Positions 14,714 to 20,885 of a stretch of 24,605 nt of DNA are shown piece by piece. Position numbers and translations under genes: made by a program. Each line of letters starts with the position of its first letter. The first letter of the stretch is position 1. Source of the stretch: a virus; IMG/VR virus record IMGVR_UViG_3300037486_000364, positions 1 to 24,605 of that record, one strand, 5' to 3'. Below the pieces are notes generated by a model, which worked only from the letters and a program-made list of their open reading frames with translations, did no database searches and was not told where the DNA came from.

Positions 14714-15651
14714 AACGAACCTGGATAAAGCTATGGGTCGACCAGACGCTCCGAGGCTCTATGCTGGAGGAGCTCAACCCAGAACAGCGTTGGATATTCA
14801 TCGGGCTCCTTCTGATGGCTGGCGATTCCTCTATCCCCGGAGTGATTTTTGGGAGAAAAAACGAGAGGGGAGAGCTGATCGGAAGGCCGACGATGGTCAT
14901 CGCCGACACTCTGGCGGTTAAATCGGGGACCTTGCTACAGGCCCTGGACCGGCTGAAAGAGGTCAACAAGGTTAGGGTCTCGGAGCTCGGGGTCATATGG
15001 GTAGAGAACTGGAGAAAATACCAGTCAGAGTATCAGAGGCAGAAGCCGTATCGGAGTCACGAAAGTTACAAGCAAAGCTGTCACCAAAGTAACGACATAG
15101 ATAGAGAAGGAGAAGGAGAAGGAGAAGAAGAGGGAGAAGTCTTTGATCCCGAAGCTCCTCTTCTCCCCTTCACGGATTGGATGGAGAAGTTCCTGAACGC
15201 CTGGAACGCTCTCGCCGTTAGGAACGGGCTCGCTCAAGTCTCTCGGATAGTAGAGGGGAGCTCCCGGGCGAAGGCTATCAAGGCCCGCTACAAGGACAAG
15301 GGCTTCGACTACGAGAAGGTCTTTGAGGCTACACGGGGTCAGAGCTTCCTCTTCGGAGCGAAGAGAAGCCCCGAGGATACGATGGCCTGGCGGATGACCT
15401 TCGATTGGATTCTCAAGCCGGCCAACTACATCAAGGTCCTGGAGGGTCAATACCGGGACCTCCCTCGGGCCCCGAAGGTCGGGGAAGCCCCGAAGCGTGA
15501 ATGGACCGAGGAGGAGAGGAAGGGCTGGCGGTCCTCGGCCGAGAAGGAGATCAGAAAGACCGCCAAGTCCGAAGAGGAGGTCCTACTGGGCCTCCGGGAA
15601 TGGGACCGAGTTCATCCTCCGTCAAGGACGGAAGGAAATAAAAAAGTCTGA
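14710..15651 (+). CDS. Phage replication initiator / replisome-organiser-like protein
   Basis: The protein has 313 residues. The first 120 form a winged-helix-like domain typical of phage replisome organisers: WIKLWVDQTLRGSMLEELNP, then ADTLAVKSGTLLQALDRLKE and VIWVENWRKYQSEYQRQKPY. A linker with a Glu-Gly repeat (15105-15138) follows. The C-terminal domain has ARYKDKGFDYEKVFEATRGQ and a MTFDWILKPANYIKVLEGQY motif, seen in phage replication proteins thought to load the helicase. It probably binds the phage origin or the primosome. Any DnaA-box-like origin is not obvious nearby. Confidence 0.8.
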   Translation: MKRTWIKLWVDQTLRGSMLEELNPEQRWIFIGLLLMAGDSSIPGVIFGRKNERGELIGRPTMVIADTLAVKSGTLLQALDRLKEVNKVRVSELGVIWVENWRKYQSEYQRQKPYRSHESYKQSCHQSNDIDREGEGEGEEEGEVFDPEAPLLPFTDWMEKFLNAWNALAVRNGLAQVSRIVEGSSRAKAIKARYKDKGFDYEKVFEATRGQSFLFGAKRSPEDTMAWRMTFDWILKPANYIKVLEGQYRDLPRAPKVGEAPKREWTEEERKGWRSSAEKEIRKTAKSEEEVLLGLREWDRVHPPSRTEGNKKV

Positions 15652-15663
15652 CAAGGAGGTCTT

Positions 15664-15999
15664 ATGCCGACGAAGTTTTTCCTGAAAGGCGGAGGAGCCG
15701 TACTCCTAAAAGGTTCGAGCCGGAAGGAATCCATGACGAGAAAGCTCTTCTCGGGATTCTCTTTCGGAGAGGCCCTCAACGGTCACATCATCGGTGTCGT
15801 CAACAACTCCATCCAGGCATGGGAGGAGCAGACCGAAGCCGAGTTCGCCGAGAACGAAAAGAAGGCGAAGGAGGATCAGGCTTCTAAGTGCCGGCGGTGC
15901 GGGGCTACGCTTCCTCGGGAAGCCCATTACTGTCACAACTGCGGCTCCGCCCAGACGAAGAAGGAGGAGCCCAAGCGGGTGATCCCCGGCGGGAACTGA
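15664..15999 (+). CDS. Small zinc-ribbon protein
   Basis: The product is 111 residues with an AAGGAGGT ribosome binding site four bases before the ATG. After a Gly/Lys/Ser-rich start comes a helix (EALNGHIIGVVNNSIQAWEE) and a charged coiled segment. A C-terminal zinc ribbon follows, with Cys76-x2-Cys79 and Cys90-x2-Cys93 (KCRRCGATLPREAHYCHNCG). This ribbon type is widespread and usually marks nucleic-acid or protein binding. The exact role is unknown. It sits between the replication protein and a putative nuclease-fold protein. Confidence 0.8.
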   Translation: MPTKFFLKGGGAVLLKGSSRKESMTRKLFSGFSFGEALNGHIIGVVNNSIQAWEEQTEAEFAENEKKAKEDQASKCRRCGATLPREAHYCHNCGSAQTKKEEPKRVIPGGN

Positions 16000-16000
16000 G

Positions 16001-16450
16001 ATGATAGGTCCATCCGTAGCTCCAAAGTTCGACACCCAGAGCTTCACCCGTAATGATCCTCGGGCTCGGCAGGCGGTCCTGTCCTATCTCCACCGGCACA
16101 AAAGAGCCGCCGTCAAAGTCGAGTGGAATAAATACGAGATAGACCTCTACGAACATCCGAACCTCTGGCACGAGCTGGAGGTGAAGGAGGGATGGGGGCT
16201 CGGGAAGCTCTGGCCCCGAAGCTGGGCCACGGTCCACATCCCGAACCGGAAGGCTCACCTCATCAAGGAGCGGGGAGACCGCCTCACCTTCTGGGTCCTT
16301 CGGGACGACCTGGAGGCCGCCGTTATCGTGAACGCTTCCATCGTCGGAGCCTCTCCGATGGTGAAGCTCTGGAACAAGAGGACCCAGGCCGAGGAGCCCT
16401 TCTTCGATGTTCCCTACGACTCCTGCAAGCTTGTGATCCTGGGCCTCTAG
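16001..16450 (+). CDS. PD-(D/E)XK-nuclease-like protein (putative)
   Basis: The 149-residue protein starts one base after the previous stop. The segment WNKYEIDLYEHPNLWHELEV followed by KEGWG has the spacing of an Asp ... Glu-x-Lys core (D48, E60 and K62 as candidates). IPNRKAHLIKE then leads to strand-like segments such as LTFWVLRDDLEAAVIVNASI and FFDVPYDSCKLVIL. Phage proteins of this pattern are generally unnamed. A nuclease fold is inferred from the motif, not proven. Located before rusA, it could act in recombination or DNA end processing. Confidence 0.62.
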   Translation: MIGPSVAPKFDTQSFTRNDPRARQAVLSYLHRHKRAAVKVEWNKYEIDLYEHPNLWHELEVKEGWGLGKLWPRSWATVHIPNRKAHLIKERGDRLTFWVLRDDLEAAVIVNASIVGASPMVKLWNKRTQAEEPFFDVPYDSCKLVILGL

Positions 16451-16461
16451 GGAAGAAGAGC

Positions 16462-16632
16462 ATGAGAAAGAGAAGCCTCAAGACCCTGGCCACGCTCGTG
16501 GCTGGCCTCGTGGCGGGTTTTCTCCTCCTGGCCCTGCTTGTCATAAGGGTGGTGGAGAGGACCTCCTACCACGAGTGGGCCTGGGCCAATTCCCAGGAGG
16601 GCTACATATCCCAGGAGGTCAAATTCAAATGA
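16462..16632 (+). CDS. Small single-pass membrane protein
   Basis: The product is 56 residues, with a GGAAGAAGAG ribosome binding site. A basic N-terminus (MRKRSLK) precedes a transmembrane helix (LATLVAGLVAGFLLLALLVI). The tail is soluble and aromatic (YHEWAWANSQEGYISQ). It would sit in the inner membrane with the C-terminus probably outside. Its stop overlaps the rusA start (ATGA). The function is unknown. Confidence 0.72.
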   Translation: MRKRSLKTLATLVAGLVAGFLLLALLVIRVVERTSYHEWAWANSQEGYISQEVKFK

Positions 16633-16985
16633 GGCTGATCCTACGGTCTGAGCCCCTCTCCGCCAATAAGCTCCTGCGGATGCACTGGGGTGTGAAGAGG
16701 GCTCTCCGTAGAAGGCTCGGATGGGAGCTCCGGGTCGCTTGGGCCGGCGCCGGCGGGAAGGTAGAGGAGGGGAGGAGGAAGGTCAAGGTCCATCTCTATC
16801 TTCCCCGCCGGTACGACCACGACAATGCGGTAGGAGGGGCGAAGGTGCTGATCGATGCGATGAGGGATGTCGGGCTCCTGAAGAACGACTCTCTCCGCTG
16901 GCTCGACCTGGAGCTCGAGCAGCACCTCTCAAAGGAAAAAAGAATCGAAGTCGAGATAGAGGAGGGAAGATGTCCGCAGTCATAA
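16629..16985 (+). CDS. rusA: RusA-family Holliday junction resolvase
   Basis: The ATG at 16629 overlaps the previous stop, giving 118 residues, the usual RusA length. The family pattern is visible: an N-terminal PLSANKLLRMHWG, then basic residues (RALRRRLGW) and the acidic set YDHDNAVGGAKVLIDAMRDV followed by GLLKND. Asp63/Asp65, Asp76 and Asp87 are the likely metal-binding residues. RusA dimers cut four-way DNA junctions symmetrically. In phages this resolves recombination or replication intermediates before packaging, so it would work with RecT in this operon. Confidence 0.9.
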   Translation: MRLILRSEPLSANKLLRMHWGVKRALRRRLGWELRVAWAGAGGKVEEGRRKVKVHLYLPRRYDHDNAVGGAKVLIDAMRDVGLLKNDSLRWLDLELEQHLSKEKRIEVEIEEGRCPQS

Positions 16986-17251
16986 TCATCTGCTTCCTTC
17001 TCGGGACCTTGGCCGGATTCACCATCTCGGCTCTCTGCTCCTCCACCCACATCAAAGAGGCGGAGAAGAGAGAGGGAGAGGCGAAGAAGAGGGCGGAGTT
17101 CTGGGAGTGGAAGTGGGGGGAGCTCGTAGAGGTTACGGGCCGGCGTATCGCCGAGGAGGAAACAGAGAGGCTCGGAGTGAGGCTGGATAAGATCACTCTC
17201 ACGGCGCTTATTACTCCCTCGGAGGGAGAATCAAAAAAGGAGGTCCTCTAA
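16970..17251 (+). CDS. Small membrane-anchored coiled-coil protein
   Basis: The ATG at 16970, with GGAGGGAAG just upstream, lies inside the end of rusA. It gives 93 residues. The first 25 are a transmembrane helix (IIICFLLGTLAGFTISALC) and the rest is a charged helical segment, EAEKREGEAKKRAEFWEWKW. The N-terminus resembles short phage membrane proteins of the DUF3789 kind. Function unknown. The TAA overlaps the next ATG. Confidence 0.72.
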   Translation: MSAVIIICFLLGTLAGFTISALCSSTHIKEAEKREGEAKKRAEFWEWKWGELVEVTGRRIAEEETERLGVRLDKITLTALITPSEGESKKEVL

Positions 17252-17559
17252 TGGACTTGTATCTGATCACAGGTTTGCTGGGATTCGCCTTTCTCGTCCT
17301 GTTCTTTGCTTCTGCCCTTCACGGGGCGGAGCTCCACTCGAAGGGCCTGAAGGTCCGGGAGAACCCGCTTCAGAAGCTCCTCTGGAAGATTGCGGGGAAG
17401 TGGACCGGATACCTCTTCACAATCTTTATCGTCGAGTGCCTTCTTCTGGCCATCGGCGGAGGGATCACAAATTGGCTGAAGGCCTTCCCCGGGGCTCTGT
17501 ACTTCGGGGGCCTTCTCGCCCTGACCCTCCTTTGGTGGCCGAAGGAGGCCAAGGCCTAG
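17251..17559 (+). CDS. Multi-pass membrane protein, unknown function
   Basis: The 102-residue product has three hydrophobic helices: LYLITGLLGFAFLVLFFASA, GYLFTIFIVECLLLAIGGGI and ALYFGGLLALTLLWW. A positively charged loop (RENPLQKLLWKIAGK) lies between the first two. The start overlaps the previous TAA with AAGGAGGT upstream. It could alter the host membrane (superinfection exclusion is one known role of such proteins), but the sequence gives no direct sign of function. Confidence 0.75.
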   Translation: MDLYLITGLLGFAFLVLFFASALHGAELHSKGLKVRENPLQKLLWKIAGKWTGYLFTIFIVECLLLAIGGGITNWLKAFPGALYFGGLLALTLLWWPKEAKA

Positions 17560-17675
17560 TCACGCTTGGAGCTGTGTGGGCTGACCGAAGCCGCCGTCGG
17601 GAAGGAACACCGAGCACGGCAAATCGGCGGAGCGGGGGGTGGGGTCATGGATACCTATGAGAGAGGAGAGAGAAA

Positions 17676-17924
17676 ATGTCAAAGAATCCGAAGTCAATCC
17701 AAATCACGAAGGGCTGGATCATCTTCTTCAAGGACCAGCCGAAGCGGAGACCCGAGTTCGTCCTCGGGACGATGGGAGAGGGGAGCCTCCGGGCTCAGCT
17801 AGGCCTCAATAATCCCGGGGCCTCCGTCACCCGCCTGAAGATCAACGGGCCGAAGAAGAGGGCCGTCCTTCCTCTTCTCACCGAGACCCCCAAGCCCGGG
17901 GACGGGAGCGGGTCGCTACCATGA
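17676..17924 (+). CDS. Small protein of unknown function
   Basis: The product is 82 residues, with a purine-rich GAGAGGAGAGAG ribosome binding site. It begins MSKNPKSIQITKGWIIFFKD and has a basic, beta-like pattern followed by a Pro/Gly-rich end. The 116 bases upstream (17560-17675) hold no convincing gene or promoter. Its stop overlaps the next ATG (ATGA), which supports it as a real gene. Family not recognised. Confidence 0.66.
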   Translation: MSKNPKSIQITKGWIIFFKDQPKRRPEFVLGTMGEGSLRAQLGLNNPGASVTRLKINGPKKRAVLPLLTETPKPGDGSGSLP

Positions 17925-18118
17925 CCGAAGTTCTGACTTCGATGCTGGAGCTGGAGAAGCTCATTGCCGAGGTCCGGACCTTCTGGGAGCTCTACAAGCT
18001 CGGGGTCCTGACCTTCCCCGAGGTCATCGTGGAGATCAATCACCGGAGGGTCGCCCTCGGATACAAAGAGCTCTCCGATATTCAAGTCGCAGGACTTCTC
18101 CGAAGGGGGATGCTGTGA
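17921..18118 (+). CDS. Small helical protein of unknown function
   Basis: The 65-residue product begins MTEVLTSMLELEKLIAEVRT. It is helical throughout, with FWELYKLGVLTFPEVIVEIN and ALGYKELSDIQVAGLLRRGM. The start overlaps the previous stop (ATGA) and the stop overlaps the next GTG (GTGA). There are no cysteines or membrane segments. The amphipathic helices could suit a small DNA- or protein-binding fold, but I have no specific family. Confidence 0.68.
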   Translation: MTEVLTSMLELEKLIAEVRTFWELYKLGVLTFPEVIVEINHRRVALGYKELSDIQVAGLLRRGML

Positions 18119-18255
18119 GCTTCTGGCCGACCCTTGGGGCTGTCCTTGGAGTCGGGTTCCTCTGTCTCGTCGTTCACTACTATGCCTTCTGGGCTGGCTA
18201 TAACGAAGGGCGGAAGGACCAAAGGAAAATAGATGAGCACAACAATCTATTGTGA
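18115..18255 (+). CDS. 46-residue single-pass membrane protein
   Basis: The GTG at 18115 overlaps the previous TGA (GTGA). The product begins VSFWPTLGAVLGVGFLCLVV and continues HYYAFWAGYNEGRKDQ. A transmembrane helix is thus followed by a charged tail with the GYNEGRKDQ pattern seen in short phage membrane proteins. It overlaps the next gene by 23 bases. The coupling and the recognisable tail make it likely real despite its size. Function unknown. Confidence 0.66.
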   Translation: MSFWPTLGAVLGVGFLCLVVHYYAFWAGYNEGRKDQRKIDEHNNLL

Positions 18256-18571
18256 GGGAGCTCTCTACGGGCCCGACGGGAAGGAGATCATCCATCCGAG
18301 GTATGAGAGAATATCCATCCCCGTAGATTATAACGAGGGCTTCCACGATATCATCGGATGGGGAGACCTGACCGGAGCCGACATCTCCTTCTTCGGGCTT
18401 ATGATCGGAGAGAAGCTCCTCTCCAAGATTCCAGACCCCGACATCACATTCAATCAACTGGGCCATCAGGTCGTATCTCTGGAGCTCCACATCCCGGGGA
18501 AGGGACCTCTCGCCCCGCCTCCATTTTCGTTCGAGGTTCCGGGGGGGATAAAGAGAGGGCTTGACAATTGA
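18233..18571 (+). CDS. Small soluble protein of unknown function
   Basis: The 112-residue product follows an AAGGAAAATAG leader. It is beta-rich (TTIYCEGALYGPDGKEIIHP, then ISFFGLMIGEKLLSKI and VSLELHIPGKGP) with a Pro-rich end. No family is recognised. It is the last gene before the promoter-terminator pair, and its stop codon lies directly after the TTGACA box of that promoter, so gene end and control region overlap. Confidence 0.7.
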   Translation: MSTTIYCEGALYGPDGKEIIHPRYERISIPVDYNEGFHDIIGWGDLTGADISFFGLMIGEKLLSKIPDPDITFNQLGHQVVSLELHIPGKGPLAPPPFSFEVPGGIKRGLDN

Positions 18572-18590
18572 GTAGGAAATAGTCTAATGA
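18561..18590 (+). promoter_or_regulatory. Sigma70-like promoter upstream of the lysis and packaging genes
   Basis: A perfect TTGACA (18561-18566) lies 18 bases before TAATGA (18585-18590). Just downstream is GTGATCAC, a palindrome at 18595-18602 that could bind a regulator. The stretch 18580-18601 resembles 12240-12260 near the other candidate promoter. Transcripts from here would begin near 18597 and meet a terminator about 30 bases on. Confidence 0.66.
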
Positions 18591-18623
18591 AAGTGTGATC
18601 ACGCACGCTTTCTTCTTCGTCCG

Positions 18624-18658
18624 GGCCCGGAGACAGCGACCTCTCCGGGCCTTTTTTT
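18624..18658 (+). terminator. Strong rho-independent terminator / possible attenuator before the lysis cassette
   Basis: GGCCCGGAGA (18624-18633) pairs perfectly with TCTCCGGGCC (18642-18651), ten pairs with an eight-base loop, followed by seven T residues (18652-18658). It ends the upstream operon, but it also lies downstream of the 18561-18590 promoter and 16 bases before the endolysin start. Confidence 0.93.
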
Positions 18659-18674
18659 ATGCCCGGAGGAACCC

Positions 18675-19091
18675 GTGAACATCCCCACGAAAATTATCAT
18701 CCACGCCTCCGCTACCGATGACGACCCGAAGTTCAGCTGGGGGGCGATTCGGAAGTACCACATCGAGCACAACGAGTGGGACGACATCGGCTACCACGCC
18801 GGATGTGAGCTCGTCGGGGATCACTACGAAGTCCTCTATGGCCGGCCCTGGATAGAGGCGGGAGCCCACTGCCCGACCCAGAATACGAGGAGCCTCGGGT
18901 TCTGCTTCGTCGGGGACTTCATGACCGAGCCCCCGCCCCAGTCCCAAATCCTCGCCGCCCTCCCTCTCCTCCGTGATTGGATGAGGCTCTACTCCATCCC
19001 GAAGGAGGAGGTCCATCCCCACCGGGAGTTCAACAATACGGACTGCCCTGGCGATGCCTTCGACATCGAGGCTCTGAGGAGGCTCCTGTGA
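18675..19091 (+). CDS. Endolysin: N-acetylmuramoyl-L-alanine amidase
   Basis: The GTG start at 18675 follows GGAGGAA and gives 138 residues, a single catalytic domain with no cell-wall-binding domain and no signal peptide. It is an Amidase_2/PGRP enzyme: IIIHASAT carries zinc ligand His10, DIGYHAG has Tyr40, and HPHREFNNTDCPG supplies His116 and Cys124, with the spacing of eight seen in T7 lysozyme. It cuts the bond between N-acetylmuramic acid and the stem peptide of peptidoglycan to release progeny phage. Lacking its own export signal, it would depend on the holin-like protein next to it. Confidence 0.93.
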   Translation: MNIPTKIIIHASATDDDPKFSWGAIRKYHIEHNEWDDIGYHAGCELVGDHYEVLYGRPWIEAGAHCPTQNTRSLGFCFVGDFMTEPPPQSQILAALPLLRDWMRLYSIPKEEVHPHREFNNTDCPGDAFDIEALRRLL

Positions 19092-19327
19092 AGATCAACT
19101 GGCAGATGAATATCTCGATCAACTCGGGGACGGCTCTTCTGCTCTTCGTCCTCTCCTACTTTCTCCTCGTCTGGATGGCCCAGCATCACGACTCAATCGA
19201 GCGTATCTATCCCGTCGCCCTCGGAGGTCTGGTCGGGGCCTTCTCCGGATACCTCCTGAAGAGGAACTCCAACAACAAAATCGAGCTCGAAGCGGGCAAG
19301 GCTGGGATCACTACGGGGACCAAATGA
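19088..19327 (+). CDS. Holin-like small membrane protein
   Basis: The GTG at 19088 overlaps the endolysin stop. The 79-residue product has two hydrophobic helices: ALLLFVLSYFLLVWMA and YPVALGGLVGAFSGYLL. A charged C-terminus (KRNSNNKIELEAGKAG) follows. Small size, two membrane segments and direct coupling to the amidase gene are typical of holins, which open the inner membrane at lysis. The sequence itself is not diagnostic of a named holin family. Confidence 0.68.
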   Translation: MKINWQMNISINSGTALLLFVLSYFLLVWMAQHHDSIERIYPVALGGLVGAFSGYLLKRNSNNKIELEAGKAGITTGTK

Positions 19328-19980
19328 AAACGAAGACCGTCCTCCTCATCGGAGTCGCCTCATTCCTCGTAGGCCTCGCCGCCGGCGGGTTCCTCGGAAA
19401 GTCCAAAGGGCCTGATCCCCAATACTGGGTCAGCCGGGAGGACTACGACCAGGCCGCAAAGGATATGGAAGAGGGGCTCCAGAACGCCTTCGCTATTATC
19501 GACGAAAGGGACAAGACCATCAGGCTCCAGAACGAGTTCGTAGCCCTCGGGCAGAGGAAGATTATCGAGCTCGAATCCCTGCAGGCGGTCCTCGTTGCCG
19601 ACGGCAATAAAGCCAAAGCCGAGACAGCCCTCCTGAAGCGTGATGCCTCTGCCGCTATTGCCGCCAGCCCTGCCGTCAAGGCCCTGGTCGACAACTTCGA
19701 GCTCCGATGCGAGAACTACGAGAATCAGGTCCTGAACCTCTCCCTCTCCGGGAAGGAGAAGGACGGAGTGATAGAAGCCCAGGCCATCCAGATAGTGGCC
19801 CTCGCCTATCAGCGGGACACCTGGAAGAAGGCCTGGGAGGATGAGCACGCTTTGAGGGTCGTCGGAGACAACCTCCGCCTCGACCTGGAACATCAATACC
19901 GAGCATCGAAGTTCTGGGCGGGAGTGGGGAAGTGGGGACCTCCTATCGCCTTTGCCCTTGGGCTCGTGATAGGAAAATGA
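19324..19980 (+). CDS. Membrane protein with long periplasmic-type coiled coil (spanin-like candidate)
   Basis: The product is 218 residues and overlaps the holin-like gene by ATGA. An N-terminal membrane helix (VLLIGVASFLVGLAAGGFLG) is followed by about 150 residues of coiled-coil-like helix (MEEGLQNAFAIIDERDKTIR, then QIVALAYQRDTWKKAWEDEH). A second hydrophobic segment lies at the C-terminus (GPPIAFALGLVIG). It has no lipobox cysteine, so it is not a standard two-component or unimolecular spanin. Its position suggests lysis or membrane-envelope connection, but the role is inferred. Confidence 0.62.
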   Translation: MKTKTVLLIGVASFLVGLAAGGFLGKSKGPDPQYWVSREDYDQAAKDMEEGLQNAFAIIDERDKTIRLQNEFVALGQRKIIELESLQAVLVADGNKAKAETALLKRDASAAIAASPAVKALVDNFELRCENYENQVLNLSLSGKEKDGVIEAQAIQIVALAYQRDTWKKAWEDEHALRVVGDNLRLDLEHQYRASKFWAGVGKWGPPIAFALGLVIGK

Positions 19981-20355
19981 ATGGCTACAATTCCCTCCAC
20001 ACTAACTGACCTTGGGATCACCGCCGTCGCCCTCTTCCTCTTCGTCTCAGCCATCTATCTGATCCTCCGAATCGTCCAGACCGTAAAGGCCGGGAAGAAG
20101 GAAGAGAACGGGAACGGGAAGAGGACCACCTGCCTACAATCTCCGCAGCTCCAGTCCATAATGACGAATCAGGTCCTGACGATGGAGGCTGTCCGGAAGA
20201 TAGAGGGCGGGGGGGAGATGATCAAACAGAATATGATCCTCCAGACGAAGCTGATGGAGCAGTTCGGAACGATACTCCAGAAGCTCTCCGATTGTATGGT
20301 CCGTCAGGAGGCCCACGAAACCTATGACGAAATCCGAAGAGGAAGAGAGGGATGA
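19981..20355 (+). CDS. Membrane-anchored helical protein in the lysis cassette
   Basis: The 124-residue product starts directly after the previous stop. It has one N-terminal membrane helix (ITAVALFLFVSAIYLILRIV), a basic Lys/Asn/Gly linker, and a soluble helical domain (KQNMILQTKLMEQFGTILQK). The start lacks a clear ribosome binding site, so coupled translation is likely. The function is unknown; it could be an additional lysis component or an i-spanin-like protein. The stop overlaps the ParB-like gene. Confidence 0.66.
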   Translation: MATIPSTLTDLGITAVALFLFVSAIYLILRIVQTVKAGKKEENGNGKRTTCLQSPQLQSIMTNQVLTMEAVRKIEGGGEMIKQNMILQTKLMEQFGTILQKLSDCMVRQEAHETYDEIRRGREG

Positions 20356-20885
20356 TGAAGAAGCCTATTTTTTTGAATGTCCGTTTCGGTCAGCTCCGTC
20401 CGTGGGACAAGAATCCCCGCCAAGCTACCGAGGAGAATGTAAAGAGCCTCGCCGCCCAGCTGAAGGAGGTCGGCATCTTCAAGAACTTCGTCTGCTGGCA
20501 GGAAGGGGACGACGAGAAGAATAAGACCTATACCGTCGGCGGGGGGAACATCCGCCTCGTCGCTATGCGGGAGCTCCTCGGGGTCGGCCCGGAGGAGAAG
20601 GTCAACATCGCCGTCTGCTTCCCCGAGACAGAAGCCGAGAAGGTTCGCATCTCCCTCCTCGACAACATGACCTTCGGGAGCTATGTCGAGCAACAGCTTG
20701 CCGAGCTGACCTACGGCTTCAAGGATGATCCCGCCCTGGCCGGCCTCCGGGTCAACTTCTCCTACGGGGTGGACCTGAAGGAGATTCTGGACTCCGTCGG
20801 GCCCTCCGCCCCTCTCACCGAGAAGGAGCTCTCCGAGAATGTGGAGACCTCGATGGAGTGTCCGAGGTGCGGCTACAAATGGTGA
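20352..20885 (+). CDS. ParB N-terminal-like (ParB/Srx fold) phage protein
   Basis: The 177-residue protein starts at the ATGA overlap with the previous gene. The ParB-type N-terminal motif is clear: LRPWDKNPRQATEENVKSLA, then AQLKEVGIFKNF and YTVGGGNIRLVAMRELLG. The usual HHR of ParB clamps is replaced by GGNIR. The C-terminus ends with MECPRCGYKW, a half zinc knuckle typical of phage ParB-like proteins that sit beside or are fused to DNA methyltransferases. It lacks the DNA-binding HTH of chromosomal ParB, so a DNA-modification or nuclease-related role is more likely than partitioning. Confidence 0.85.
   Translation: MMKKPIFLNVRFGQLRPWDKNPRQATEENVKSLAAQLKEVGIFKNFVCWQEGDDEKNKTYTVGGGNIRLVAMRELLGVGPEEKVNIAVCFPETEAEKVRISLLDNMTFGSYVEQQLAELTYGFKDDPALAGLRVNFSYGVDLKEILDSVGPSAPLTEKELSENVETSMECPRCGYKW

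Noticed and set aside
15105-15138. GAGAAG tandem repeat as a possible replication origin iteron
   Set aside because: It is a low-complexity purine tract encoding a Glu-Gly linker, not spaced iterons, and no AT-rich unwinding region adjoins it.
17560-17675. 116-base gap with short frames in all phases, checked for a seventh ribozyme, promoter or tRNA
   Set aside because: It has no AGCAGAGGG, TAATGC or TCCCAAGC words, no convincing -35/-10 pair and no cloverleaf.
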